From assembly GCA_038136035.1 (NCBI GenBank), contig JAYPYV010000042.1, forward strand, positions 1 through 22,955: a stretch of 22,955 bases of DNA. The letters run 5' to 3'. The notes below the pieces were generated by a model. That model was not told where the DNA came from, did not search any database, and saw only the letters and a list, made by a program, of their open reading frames with translations. This stretch comes from UBA9926 sp023261215. Lineage in GTDB: Bacteria; Pseudomonadota; Gammaproteobacteria; Pseudomonadales; Azotimanducaceae. The position numbers and the translations under genes are program-made. This document shows, piece after piece, positions 7,440 to 14,874 of this stretch (positions are counted from its first letter, which is position 1; the number at the start of each line of letters is the position of its first letter).

Positions 7440-8798
7440 ATGGCGACCACAAAAATCACAAATCGGTTGATTGCAGGGTATGGCGTTGGCGACTTCGCCA
7501 TGAATCTGTACTGGAGCGGCACCGCATTCTTTTTACTTTATTGGTATACCGATGTTGCAGGTTTACCCAATGAAGTCGCCGGTTTTTTGTTCTTCATAGG
7601 CTCCGCTTGGGATGCAGTGACCGATCCTGCGATGGGCATCATTGCTGAAAGGACTCGAACTCAGTGGGGTCGGTATCGACCCTATATTCTGCTCGGCAGC
7701 ATTCCCTTGGCCGCGTCCTTCGTACTGCTGTTATGGGTACCACCCCTTGAGGGAATGGCCCTCACCGGCATGCTGATTTTTGCGCATCTTTTGTTCCGAA
7801 CCATGTACACCGTGGTGGGGGTGCCATACTCGGCCTTATCCGCGCGGCTCACCCATAATTCACAAGATCGAACCAAGCTTTCGGGTGTGCGCATGATTGC
7901 CGCATCAAGCGGTGGGCTCGCGATCTCGGCCGCTGCGTTTCCGATGGTGCATTGGCTCGGTGACGGTAACGAGGCTTCGGGGTTTTTTCAGTTGGGGATT
8001 TTGGCTGGGCTACTTGCCATTGCCGTACATGTGGTTTGTTTTTTGAATACCACAGAACCGGATCTCGGCGAGCAAGGCGAAGCGGAGCCTGTTGTGGGTT
8101 TGAAGGACATTGCCGCAATGGTGAAGGCTAATACCCCGTTCGTGCTCATTTTCTTCTCGGTGCTGCTTTTTTCATCCGCTGCGGTGCTGATGGGCAAAAA
8201 TACGCTGTATATCGTCAAGTACGCGCTGGAGGCGCATGACCGGCAACATATTGTGGTACTCACGACCGGGATCACGAGTCTGTGCATGATTCCCATTTGG
8301 ACCTGGATTGCGCATCGGATCGGTAAGCGCAAGACCTGGCTCATTGCCACAGCGATTGGTGCCAGTGGCTTGCTGGCGTTATACGGTGTGGGCATCACCA
8401 CCTTTGAGCGCTTTGTCGTGCATATGTTCGTGATTCAGCTGGGCATGAGTGCCTTCGGCATGCTGTTCTGGTCCATGCTGCCAGATACGGTGGAGTACGG
8501 TCAGTGGAAAACCGGGATTCGCAGTGAAGCGATTGTCTTCGGCTTCACGACCTTCGCACAGAAAGTATCGATCGGTATTGCTGGCTGGATCCTTGGGTTC
8601 TTGCTCACCTGGACTGGGTACGAGAGTAATGCCACCCAATCTCAAGAGACGCTCGATGGCATCTTGATGATCATGACGCTGATTCCAATGGCGCTCATAC
8701 TGCTTGCCAGTACCCTGGTTTGGCGGTACCCGATCGAAACCGAATTGCACGACGAGATCGTGCGAGCCATTGACGCGGGAGAGGTCGCAAAGAGTTAG
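7440..8798 (+). CDS. GPH-family (MelB-like) sugar:cation symporter
   Basis: A 452-residue inner-membrane protein of the glycoside-pentoside-hexuronide symporter family in the major facilitator superfamily, with about 12 hydrophobic segments. The signature between helices 2 and 3, WDAVTDPAMG then ERTRTQWGRYRPYIL (about 57-83), places D58 and D62 where melibiose permease has its cation-binding aspartates D55 and D59. The second half repeats the fold (MLFWSMLPDTVEYGQW, about 340-355). The family imports glycosides, xylosides and glucuronides with Na+ or H+. The 2-bp gap after the sulfatase suggests uptake of the desulfated mono- or oligosaccharide, which fits the GH2/uronate genes upstream. The exact substrate is unknown. 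Confidence 0.92.
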   Translation: MATTKITNRLIAGYGVGDFAMNLYWSGTAFFLLYWYTDVAGLPNEVAGFLFFIGSAWDAVTDPAMGIIAERTRTQWGRYRPYILLGSIPLAASFVLLLWVPPLEGMALTGMLIFAHLLFRTMYTVVGVPYSALSARLTHNSQDRTKLSGVRMIAASSGGLAISAAAFPMVHWLGDGNEASGFFQLGILAGLLAIAVHVVCFLNTTEPDLGEQGEAEPVVGLKDIAAMVKANTPFVLIFFSVLLFSSAAVLMGKNTLYIVKYALEAHDRQHIVVLTTGITSLCMIPIWTWIAHRIGKRKTWLIATAIGASGLLALYGVGITTFERFVVHMFVIQLGMSAFGMLFWSMLPDTVEYGQWKTGIRSEAIVFGFTTFAQKVSIGIAGWILGFLLTWTGYESNATQSQETLDGILMIMTLIPMALILLASTLVWRYPIETELHDEIVRAIDAGEVAKS

Positions 8799-9003
8799 CG
8801 TTAGGTTTGGGTGCTTCAGCTTGAACTCAGTGCGGCGTCTCATCCGGGAGGCTGGGTCTGAGGATCACGGTTCGATCCATGCATTTGTCGATCGTTTCAA
8901 TCGCGGTGGGGTTGCGCCACCTTGCTGCAGCGAACGCGTGATTGGGTCGCCACGCAAGGCGATGAAACCTTGCTAGGATGTCGGCTTGGCTGAACTGTCC
9001 CGC

Positions 9004-9007
9004 GGAG
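9004..9007 (+). promoter_or_regulatory. Ribosome binding site deciding the exonuclease III start
   Basis: GGAG lies six bases before the ATG at 9014. It favours that start over the in-frame ATG at 8978, which would add 12 residues not found in the family. Confidence 0.5.
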
Positions 9008-9013
9008 CCCTCC

Positions 9014-9841
9014 ATGAAACTGGTGTCTTTTAATACCAACAGCATTCGCACTCGGTTGCATCAACTAGAAGCGGTGGTCGAGCGTCATGCCCCGGAGGTC
9101 ATCGGGATTCAGGAAACCAAGGTGACAGATGATGAGTTCCCGGTTGAGGCTATCGAATCGCTTGGCTATCACGCCACCTTTTTTGGACAGAAAACGCATT
9201 ACGGCGTTGCGCTGCTCTCAAAACAACCGCCGCAAGCCGTGCGTAAAGGGCTGCCAGGGGAGCCTGAAGATGCTCAACGTCGATTCATTGAAGCGACGTA
9301 TGACATCCCGAATTTTGGCCCACTTACCGTGATGAATGGCTACTTTCCGCAGGGTGAGAATCGAGATCACCCGACCAAGTTTCCGAACAAGGCGGCGTTT
9401 TATGCCGGTCTGGATGCCTATTTGGATGAGCGCCTAGGCGCGATCAAAAAGTCTTCGTCAAATCCGTTCGTGATTATGGGTGACATGAATATTGCGCCTC
9501 TCGATGCGGATATCGGCATTGGGGAAGACAACCGCAAGCGGTGGCTGAGAGACGGCAAGACCAGCTTCCTGCCCGAGGAACGTGAGTGGCTGGCCGCTAT
9601 TCAAGCTAAGGGTTTTGACGATAGCTATCGTTTGATCCACCCCGACGTCGACGATCGTTTCAGTTGGTTTGATTATCGAAGCAAGGGTTTTGAACGTGAA
9701 CCTAGGCGGGGGTTACGCATTGACTTGATTCTGACGTCGCGGGGGCTGAGCGATAAAGTGATCGCAGCAGATGTTGATTATGACGTGCGTGCCATGGAGC
9801 GACCCTCGGATCATTGCCCCATCTGGACAGAATTTAAGTGA
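9014..9841 (+). CDS. xthA: Exodeoxyribonuclease III (AP endonuclease)
   Basis: A 275-residue DNA repair nuclease of the exonuclease III type, which cuts at abasic sites and degrades duplex DNA 3' to 5'. The endonuclease/exonuclease/phosphatase fold is complete: N7 (SFNTNSIR), E34 (IGIQETK), Y110 (NGYFPQG), D157-N159 (GDMNIAPLD), and the catalytic D266-H267 (SDHCPIW). RRGLRIDLIL is the usual DNA-contact segment. The length matches E. coli XthA (268). An in-frame ATG at 8978 exists, but family alignment and the ribosome binding site favour 9014. It has its own upstream spacer of about 215 bp and converges on the glutathione transferase gene, so it is probably monocistronic. Confidence 0.95.
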   Translation: MKLVSFNTNSIRTRLHQLEAVVERHAPEVIGIQETKVTDDEFPVEAIESLGYHATFFGQKTHYGVALLSKQPPQAVRKGLPGEPEDAQRRFIEATYDIPNFGPLTVMNGYFPQGENRDHPTKFPNKAAFYAGLDAYLDERLGAIKKSSSNPFVIMGDMNIAPLDADIGIGEDNRKRWLRDGKTSFLPEEREWLAAIQAKGFDDSYRLIHPDVDDRFSWFDYRSKGFEREPRRGLRIDLILTSRGLSDKVIAADVDYDVRAMERPSDHCPIWTEFK

Positions 9842-10057
9842 ACAGTGTTTTTCGCAACGCCCTCGATGAGGATGTCTGGTAGGTCGGCGGGTCGATCAGT
9901 CGTTGAATGATTCGAACAACAAAGGCTTAGGCGCATGACCTCCGTGGCTGGGGTCACGGGTGCAGGGTCCCGCATTGCGCAGGCGAAGGCGGTGACGTTG
10001 GGCCAGCTGCAGGGTAGCTATTTTGATCCAGCGCGTGAACAGCGGTTATTAGTACAT

Positions 10058-10690
10058 CTACCATTTAAGAACCGACTGCGCTGCAGGGGTTTCCCGAAAT
10101 CGTGCCTCAGAGGCTCGAAGCAAGGGCCGATCGCCCATCACATCGGCTTTAACGAAACGCACGAATTGAAGCGACGCCTGCAACGTCATATCTGCAATGG
10201 AAACTTCTTGGCCTGTCAGAAAGGGACGCCCATCGCCAAGCAGCGTCTCTAGAAAGTCGAGTGGCGCCTGCATGGTTTCCAGCAGTTGTGCCGCGCGCTC
10301 AGGTTCGGGTGGGCGACCGAGCGGCGAGTTGGTGGCGTGACCAAAAGCGCCCATGGCACTGGCGAGCCGAATATCCACCACACGTTCAATGTCCCAACAT
10401 CGGGCCTGATCTTCGGGCGTGCCAGAAATCAAAGCATCCTCAGGAAACTTCGCCTCGAGATAATGAATGATGGCCAGCGACTCTAAAATAAAACTGCCAT
10501 CGTCGAGCTCGAAGGCGGGCACCGTTCCGAAGGGGTTTCTGGCGAGGTGTTCGGGTTCCTTATGCCGGCCTTTCACCGTATTCACCACGATCTGCTCGAT
10601 GGAGAGCCCCGTTCCACGAGCCTCGCGCTCGGCGATGTACAGCATTACTTTGGTGGGGTTGGGTGCAAGCGGAACCATGTAAAGCTTCAT
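10058..10690 (-). CDS. Glutathione S-transferase family protein
   Basis: A 210-residue cytosolic-type glutathione transferase. The N-terminal thioredoxin fold holds APNPTKVMLYIAE (about 9-21), the glutathione-contacting cis-proline region NPFGTVPAFELDDG and the ES pair in ILESLAIIHYLE (about 68-79). The C-terminal helical domain includes FLTGQEVSIADMTLQ, the N-capping motif with its conserved aspartate. The N-terminal APNP leaves the catalytic serine or cysteine unclear, so class is not assigned. The start codon directly follows the stop of the upstream LLM oxidoreductase (TAG then ATG, no gap), so translation is likely coupled and the pair may act on the same electrophilic or hydrophobic compound. 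Confidence 0.92.
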   Translation of the reverse strand: MKLYMVPLAPNPTKVMLYIAEREARGTGLSIEQIVVNTVKGRHKEPEHLARNPFGTVPAFELDDGSFILESLAIIHYLEAKFPEDALISGTPEDQARCWDIERVVDIRLASAMGAFGHATNSPLGRPPEPERAAQLLETMQAPLDFLETLLGDGRPFLTGQEVSIADMTLQASLQFVRFVKADVMGDRPLLRASEARFRETPAAQSVLKW

Positions 10691-11728
10691 CTAAATTTCC
10701 TTCATCAAGTCGACAATGTGTTCAAGTAACGCAAACCGTTTGGGGCCAAGAGGTCCGGCGCCGTCGAGCCCCAGTTTGAGGGTTGTGACGCCCGCGTCGC
10801 GATAGGCTTTCAGCCGTTCTATGACCATAGGCTCCGGCCCCAGAATTTGAAACTCTGTGACCATCGCATCTGGGACTCGTTTCGCCGCCTCTTCTCGTTT
10901 GCCCTCCAACCACAGGGCTTGGATGGCCAAGGCATCTTCCTCAAAACCGGCGCGCTTGAAGGCGTCGTTATAGAAATTGGTTTTCGCTGACCCCATGCCA
11001 CCCATATTGAACGCCACTGCGGCTCTGCGTTTTTCGATCATCGATTCGAGATCGTCACCAATCTCAACACGAGCAGACACGCACACATCAAGCTCACTAA
11101 GCGAGCGACCGGCGGCGTTTAAACCCTTTTTCAGATCCAAAAAGTGCGCCTCGGGATGGTTCGGTGAAAACGAGGTTCCGAGCCATCCATTTGCAGAGCG
11201 ACCCGTGTATTCGAGTGATGCTGGGCCCAGCGTTGCAAGGTAAATGGGTATGTCCGCTGGCTCGTGATTGATTTTGATGGGCTTGCCTTCGCTTTCTGGC
11301 AAGGGTAGTTGAAAGACCTTGCCTTGATAGGCTGCGCGCTCCCCACGGAAGATCAACCGGCAGATGTCCACGGTCTCGCGAAGACGAGCCAAAGGAGGGT
11401 GATAGCGCGTACTGTGCAATCCCTCCACCACCTGAGGACCACTGGCCCCGAGGCCTAAGATAAACCGGCCCCCTGTCAGGTCGTGGAGGGTAAGGGCGGT
11501 CATGGCAGTCATGGCCGGTGTTCGGGCGGTGGTCTGCATGATACCGGTCGCCAGGCGAATGGTTTTGGTCTTGTCTGCCAAATAGGCGAGCGGCGTCACG
11601 GCGTCGCTCCACCAGGCCTCGGCCGCGAACGCCATACTGACACCCAACGATTCAGCGTGCTGAACCCAGTCCGTGATCAGCTTGAGGTTGTCAGCTTGGA
11701 CAGCACCAATTTCGATGGCCAATTGCAT
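10691..11728 (-). CDS. LLM-class flavin/F420-dependent oxidoreductase (Rv3520c-like)
   Basis: A luciferase-like monooxygenase-superfamily protein with a TIM-barrel fold. Motifs include AEAWWSDAVTPLAYLA, LATGIMQTTARTPAMTAM, LTGGRFILGLGASGPQVVEG and DIPIYLATLGP, as in Rv3520c-type proteins. Such enzymes use FMN or coenzyme F420, and sequence alone does not decide which. The open frame extends to a TTG at 11785 and an ATG at 11758. I chose the ATG at 11728 because MQLAIEIGAV begins the first barrel strand as in relatives; no start has a convincing Shine-Dalgarno. With this start the length is 345 residues. The stop abuts the glutathione transferase start, forming a two-gene unit. Its substrate is unknown. 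Confidence 0.88.
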   Translation of the reverse strand: MQLAIEIGAVQADNLKLITDWVQHAESLGVSMAFAAEAWWSDAVTPLAYLADKTKTIRLATGIMQTTARTPAMTAMTALTLHDLTGGRFILGLGASGPQVVEGLHSTRYHPPLARLRETVDICRLIFRGERAAYQGKVFQLPLPESEGKPIKINHEPADIPIYLATLGPASLEYTGRSANGWLGTSFSPNHPEAHFLDLKKGLNAAGRSLSELDVCVSARVEIGDDLESMIEKRRAAVAFNMGGMGSAKTNFYNDAFKRAGFEEDALAIQALWLEGKREEAAKRVPDAMVTEFQILGPEPMVIERLKAYRDAGVTTLKLGLDGAGPLGPKRFALLEHIVDLMKEI

Positions 11729-12057
11729 GGGAGAGTGACCGTGGATGTTGACCAGCATCCTGATGGAGGTTGCATTAGAAAGCAAACGTGAGGCGCGCTT
11801 AATGTGTGATTGGATTTTCGTTCAGCGGACCATAGGACAAGCAAAAGAAGCCGGCAATCAGAAGCAAGCGGGCAACGCGATGTGCAAGTGAAGCGGGCTG
11901 GAGCGCGGGTCACCGCTCTCAGACCCGCGGGTTAGCCCGCTCGGTAGAAGCCCGTGCTGTCCTTCAGGGGCAGCTTCGACGTTTGGGAACGAGCAGGTCG
12001 TGACGCCAAGAGCCAGTAAGGGAATGGCCAGACACTTAACCCATTGCGTGCTTCAGG
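11729..12057. other. Intergenic region with a two-stem inverted repeat
   Basis: No convincing gene is seen. It contains a nested palindrome at 11893-11940 (listed separately). It also holds the possible longer N-terminus of the LLM gene up to 11785. The promoter of the minus-strand LLM-GST pair should lie here, but I cannot point to clear -35/-10 boxes. Confidence 0.5.
11893..11940. repeat. Nested GC-rich inverted repeat (hairpin)
   Basis: The outer arms GCGGGCT (11893-11899) and AGCCCGC (11934-11940) and the inner arms GCGGGTC (11905-11911) and GACCCGC (11922-11928) are perfect 7-bp stems. They are separated by a symmetric 5x5 internal loop, with a 10-base apical loop. There is no U-tract on either side, so a simple intrinsic terminator is not supported. 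It lies after the small membrane protein gene and before the LLM gene on the minus strand. Confidence 0.6.
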
Positions 12058-12399
12058 TTAGCGTTTGTTAACGCCGAGAAGTATTCGCTGAATATCCCCA
12101 TCTTCCTGATAGCTCAGGATGAGGAGATAGGTCGTGAGGAACGGGATCCCGGCGAAAAAGGCTATCAGGCCAAGGCCGAGACCCGGGCCAGAAAACCCGT
12201 TTCGCCAGGCCGTCCAGAGCGCTGATAGCACCAGAAAGCCCATAAAATCCGTATTAAATTGACCCTGCCAGGTCATGGCATAGATTTCCGAGAAAAAGTT
12301 TGGCAGGAGCGGCGCGAGACCGAATGCCATGACGACCGGGACGGTGTAGATCACCACAGCCAGGAGCAAAATGAGTAAAACGATACGAAAACGTGTCAT
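12058..12399 (-). CDS. Small three-helix membrane protein of unknown function
   Basis: A 113-residue protein. I chose the ATG at 12399 because GAGGG lies seven bases upstream; the open frame itself reaches a TTG at 12423. Three hydrophobic stretches are visible: RIVLLILLLAVVIYTVPVVM near the N-terminus, FMGFLVLSALWTAW in the middle and LGLGLIAFFAGIPFLTTYLLIL near the C-terminus. A short polar tail, SYQEDGDIQRILLG, follows. I do not recognise the family with confidence; it has the look of small uncharacterised inner-membrane proteins. It lies downstream of the RhlE-type helicase on the same strand, 170 bp away, so co-transcription is possible but not clear. Confidence 0.7.
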   Translation of the reverse strand: MTRFRIVLLILLLAVVIYTVPVVMAFGLAPLLPNFFSEIYAMTWQGQFNTDFMGFLVLSALWTAWRNGFSGPGLGLGLIAFFAGIPFLTTYLLILSYQEDGDIQRILLGVNKR

Positions 12400-12496
12400 G
12401 AGCCAACCCTCGCGCAAATCCAAGAAGCGAGATCATACCGAGTTGTGCGCGATCTGCCACACGTTCTCGGAGTGACCGTATTCAGCTGAGCAGCAG

Positions 12497-12522
12497 GCGC
12501 AAGCACCCTCGGCTTCTTGCGC
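12497..12522. repeat. Inverted repeat after the helicase gene
   Basis: GCGCAAG (12497-12503) and CTTGCGC (12516-12522) form a 7-bp stem with a 12-base loop just downstream of the minus-strand helicase stop. There is no U-tract. It could stabilise or end the helicase transcript. The arm sequence recurs in the structured spacer near 17836. Confidence 0.4.
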
Positions 12523-12569
12523 ACCGACTCAGCAAGACGGTCTGGCTCAACGTTGTTAGAGGGTCAAAG

Positions 12570-13904
12570 CTAAGCTGCTTTCTTGGGTTTTCGGCGCGGT
12601 CTCCGGCGAGGCTTGGCGTCTGGCGTCTGGGAGGCTGAAGCCTTGGCGTCGCCAGGACCCTTTCGCTTGGGTGGCCACTTTCGCTTGGTTGCAGATTTCT
12701 TCTTCTGATCAGGTTTGAATTTGCGTGTGGGTTCGAATTCGGTCGGCGTCGCTTCGATCGGCAAGGCATGAGCAATTTCGAAATCCAGTGGCGCGATCTT
12801 GCTATGGGTCATTTTCTCAATGGCTTGTACTTGCTTCTTCTCCGAAGGGTCAACTAGAGACCATGCGACGCCGGTTGATCCTGCTCGAGCAGTCCGACCA
12901 ATGCGATGAACGTAATTTTCTGGCTCTTGTGGCAGTTCGAAATTAATCACGTGGCTGATTCCCTGGATGTCGATACCCCTGGCCGCGACGTCAGTCGCGA
13001 CGAGAATCCAGTCGGCGCCTCGCTTGAAGCGATCGAGGGCTTTTGCTCTCGCGTTTTGTGATTTATTGCCATTAATGGCATTGGCTGAAAAGCCTGCTTT
13101 TAGCAACTTCTTGGTGATCCGCTCGGAAGCATGTTTAGTGCGTGTAAACACGATGACTTTGCGGACATCGTCTTGCTTGAGCATCTGTTCTAGCGCTGCT
13201 TGTTTGTGTTCGTTTGCGATTCGAAGCTGGAACTGTGCAATCTTCTCGACGGTCACTTGTTTCGGCGTGACCTTAATTTCTTGAGGGTCGTGAAGGAGAA
13301 AATCTGCGAGCGACCGGATCTCTTTCGACATGGTGGCCGAGAACAGCGCGGTTTGTCTTTTCGAGGGAAGTGACGCTTCGATCTTTCGAATGTCGCCGAT
13401 AAATCCCATATCGAGCAAACGATCCGCTTCATCCAGAACAAAGTGCTGGACTGCATCGAGCGCAAGATGACCTTGAGCTTCGAGATCCATGAGCCGGCCA
13501 GGGGTGGCAACCAGTATCTCCACCCCTTTAGCTAACCGCCTCACTTGGGGGTGCTGGTTCGCGCCACCGAAAATGCAGGTCGTTCTTATGCTGGTCTCAG
13601 CACTATAGCGCTGCACGTCCTCATGGATTTGAATCGCGAGCTCTCGGGTCGGCGCCAGAATGAGCGCGAGTGGTCTCGCCTTAGCAGCGCGCAATCCTTG
13701 GACCTGAATCGAGTGCAGAATCGGTAGTGAGAATGCAGCGGTCTTGCCGGTGCCTGTCTGGGCAATGCCCAATAGGTCTTGACCCTGAATTAGCAAAGGC
13801 AAAGCTCTAGATTGGATTGGCGTGGGGGTTTTATAACCCAGCTGATTCAGCGCATTGGTAATCGGCGCTGCGAGTCCCAGCGACGCAAAGGTCGGTGTAT
13901 TCAA
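12570..13904 (-). CDS. rhlE: DEAD-box ATP-dependent RNA helicase, RhlE type
   Basis: A 444-residue RNA helicase for RNA remodelling in ribosome assembly or decay. All core motifs are present: Q motif TPTPIQ (about 26-31), AQTGTGKT (48-55), APTRELA (84-90), TPGRLMD (134-140), DEAD (158-161), SAT (189-191), FTRTK (253-257), ATDVAARGIDI (303-313) and HRIGRTARAG (333-342). From residue about 395 a lysine/arginine-rich tail runs to the end (KRKWPPKRKG, RRRPRRKPKK), typical of RhlE proteins and likely an RNA-binding extension. Translation starts at a TTG: AAGGA lies six bases before it and no upstream in-frame ATG is available. RhlB or SrmB are less likely given the motif spacing and tail. Confidence 0.9.
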   Translation of the reverse strand: MNTPTFASLGLAAPITNALNQLGYKTPTPIQSRALPLLIQGQDLLGIAQTGTGKTAAFSLPILHSIQVQGLRAAKARPLALILAPTRELAIQIHEDVQRYSAETSIRTTCIFGGANQHPQVRRLAKGVEILVATPGRLMDLEAQGHLALDAVQHFVLDEADRLLDMGFIGDIRKIEASLPSKRQTALFSATMSKEIRSLADFLLHDPQEIKVTPKQVTVEKIAQFQLRIANEHKQAALEQMLKQDDVRKVIVFTRTKHASERITKKLLKAGFSANAINGNKSQNARAKALDRFKRGADWILVATDVAARGIDIQGISHVINFELPQEPENYVHRIGRTARAGSTGVAWSLVDPSEKKQVQAIEKMTHSKIAPLDFEIAHALPIEATPTEFEPTRKFKPDQKKKSATKRKWPPKRKGPGDAKASASQTPDAKPRRRPRRKPKKAA

Positions 13905-13910
13905 AGGATG

Positions 13911-13915
13911 TCCTT
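13911..13915 (-). promoter_or_regulatory. Ribosome binding site of the TTG-started helicase
   Basis: AAGGA on the minus strand is six bases before the TTG at 13904. It supports the rare start codon, which may limit helicase synthesis. Confidence 0.6.
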
Positions 13916-14198
13916 ATGGCTCAGTGGATCTGAGCGAGGCAGAAGGCTGATGCGCAGCAAGCCTTTCGCGAATGAGTGAGCCGGACATCCCAAAGGATGG
14001 CGCATGAGGCGGGGCGCACCTTAGTGGGGGGCGAAGCTAATGTCAACTGAATAAGGTCACCCAAGGCTCGCTCATGGTCGCTTAGATCTGGTGAAGTTGA
14101 TTGATCCGCTGCTGCGCGAGCTTCACCATGAGCTATGGATTGAGGTCTCGATAGCAAGGTTCTCGATGAGCGAGCGCTGCATGATTTCACAAAACAAT

Positions 14199-14687
14199 TT
14201 ACGTGATGGAGGCATCGTTCGCGGCCGGGCCGTCCCATTCAAAGCCATAATAGGTTCTGACCGATTCATATTTCGATAGTCCTGGTTCGAAGACTTCGAG
14301 TAGCACGTGATCGGGCGCTTCGAGCATGAAGTAGCCACCCCCGCCGCCGAGATTCCTGATGGGATTCGGGATGTTGAGTCCCGCAGCTATCATGCGCTCG
14401 TAGAGCTCGGGGAGACCCACCACCTGCATCCCCAGATGATGGATGGCGTTCTTGCCGATATCTCGCGGCGGTTGGTCGTAGAGATGCATGGCACCGATGC
14501 CGATTTTCATAAAAACGTTGCGAGCGCCTGCAACGCCGCCATCCCAGACGACCCGGGCGTCAAACCAGTTCTGATAAAAAGCCATGGTTGCATCAATGTC
14601 AGAGGCAAAAAGATGTGAGTGGTGCAGGTGATAGCGCTGATCGCTACCGTAAGGGAATAGCCATTCGGACGGCGTATGATCGGTCAT
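14199..14687 (-). CDS. VOC (glyoxalase/extradiol dioxygenase) superfamily protein
   Basis: A 162-residue single-domain vicinal oxygen chelate protein. It shows the paired beta-alpha-beta-beta-beta units: HHSHLFASDIDATMAFYQNW (about 22-41) and AIHHLGMQVVGLPELYERM (about 81-99). The likely metal ligands are H23 or H25, H83/H84 and E131 in HVLLEVFEPG. The family includes glyoxalase I, fosfomycin and bleomycin resistance proteins, ring-cleaving dioxygenases and epimerases, so the reaction is not predictable. The ATG at 14687 has GGGAG nine bases upstream. It is on the same strand as the P450 gene, 187 bp downstream of its stop, and may belong to the same catabolic group. Confidence 0.85.
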   Translation of the reverse strand: MTDHTPSEWLFPYGSDQRYHLHHSHLFASDIDATMAFYQNWFDARVVWDGGVAGARNVFMKIGIGAMHLYDQPPRDIGKNAIHHLGMQVVGLPELYERMIAAGLNIPNPIRNLGGGGGYFMLEAPDHVLLEVFEPGLSKYESVRTYYGFEWDGPAANDASIT

Positions 14688-14874
14688 GGTTCAATGCTCC
14701 CTTCAAAATTGTCCCTTTAAAGAGCGCAGTGTACTCGAAGGTAAGAGAGGCAGCGCAAGTCGAGAGACGAAGCATTTGTGAAGATGCGCTCGACTCCAGA
14801 TCATGGCGGCTCAGCCGGTCACCCCTGCAATGATCGCTAGAGCGTCACCTGCTTTGGTTGTGTCGCCGTGAACT

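Noticed and set aside
9935..10252. 105-codon plus-strand frame
   Set aside because: Most of it lies antisense to the glutathione transferase, and the free part shows no family resemblance or ribosome binding site.
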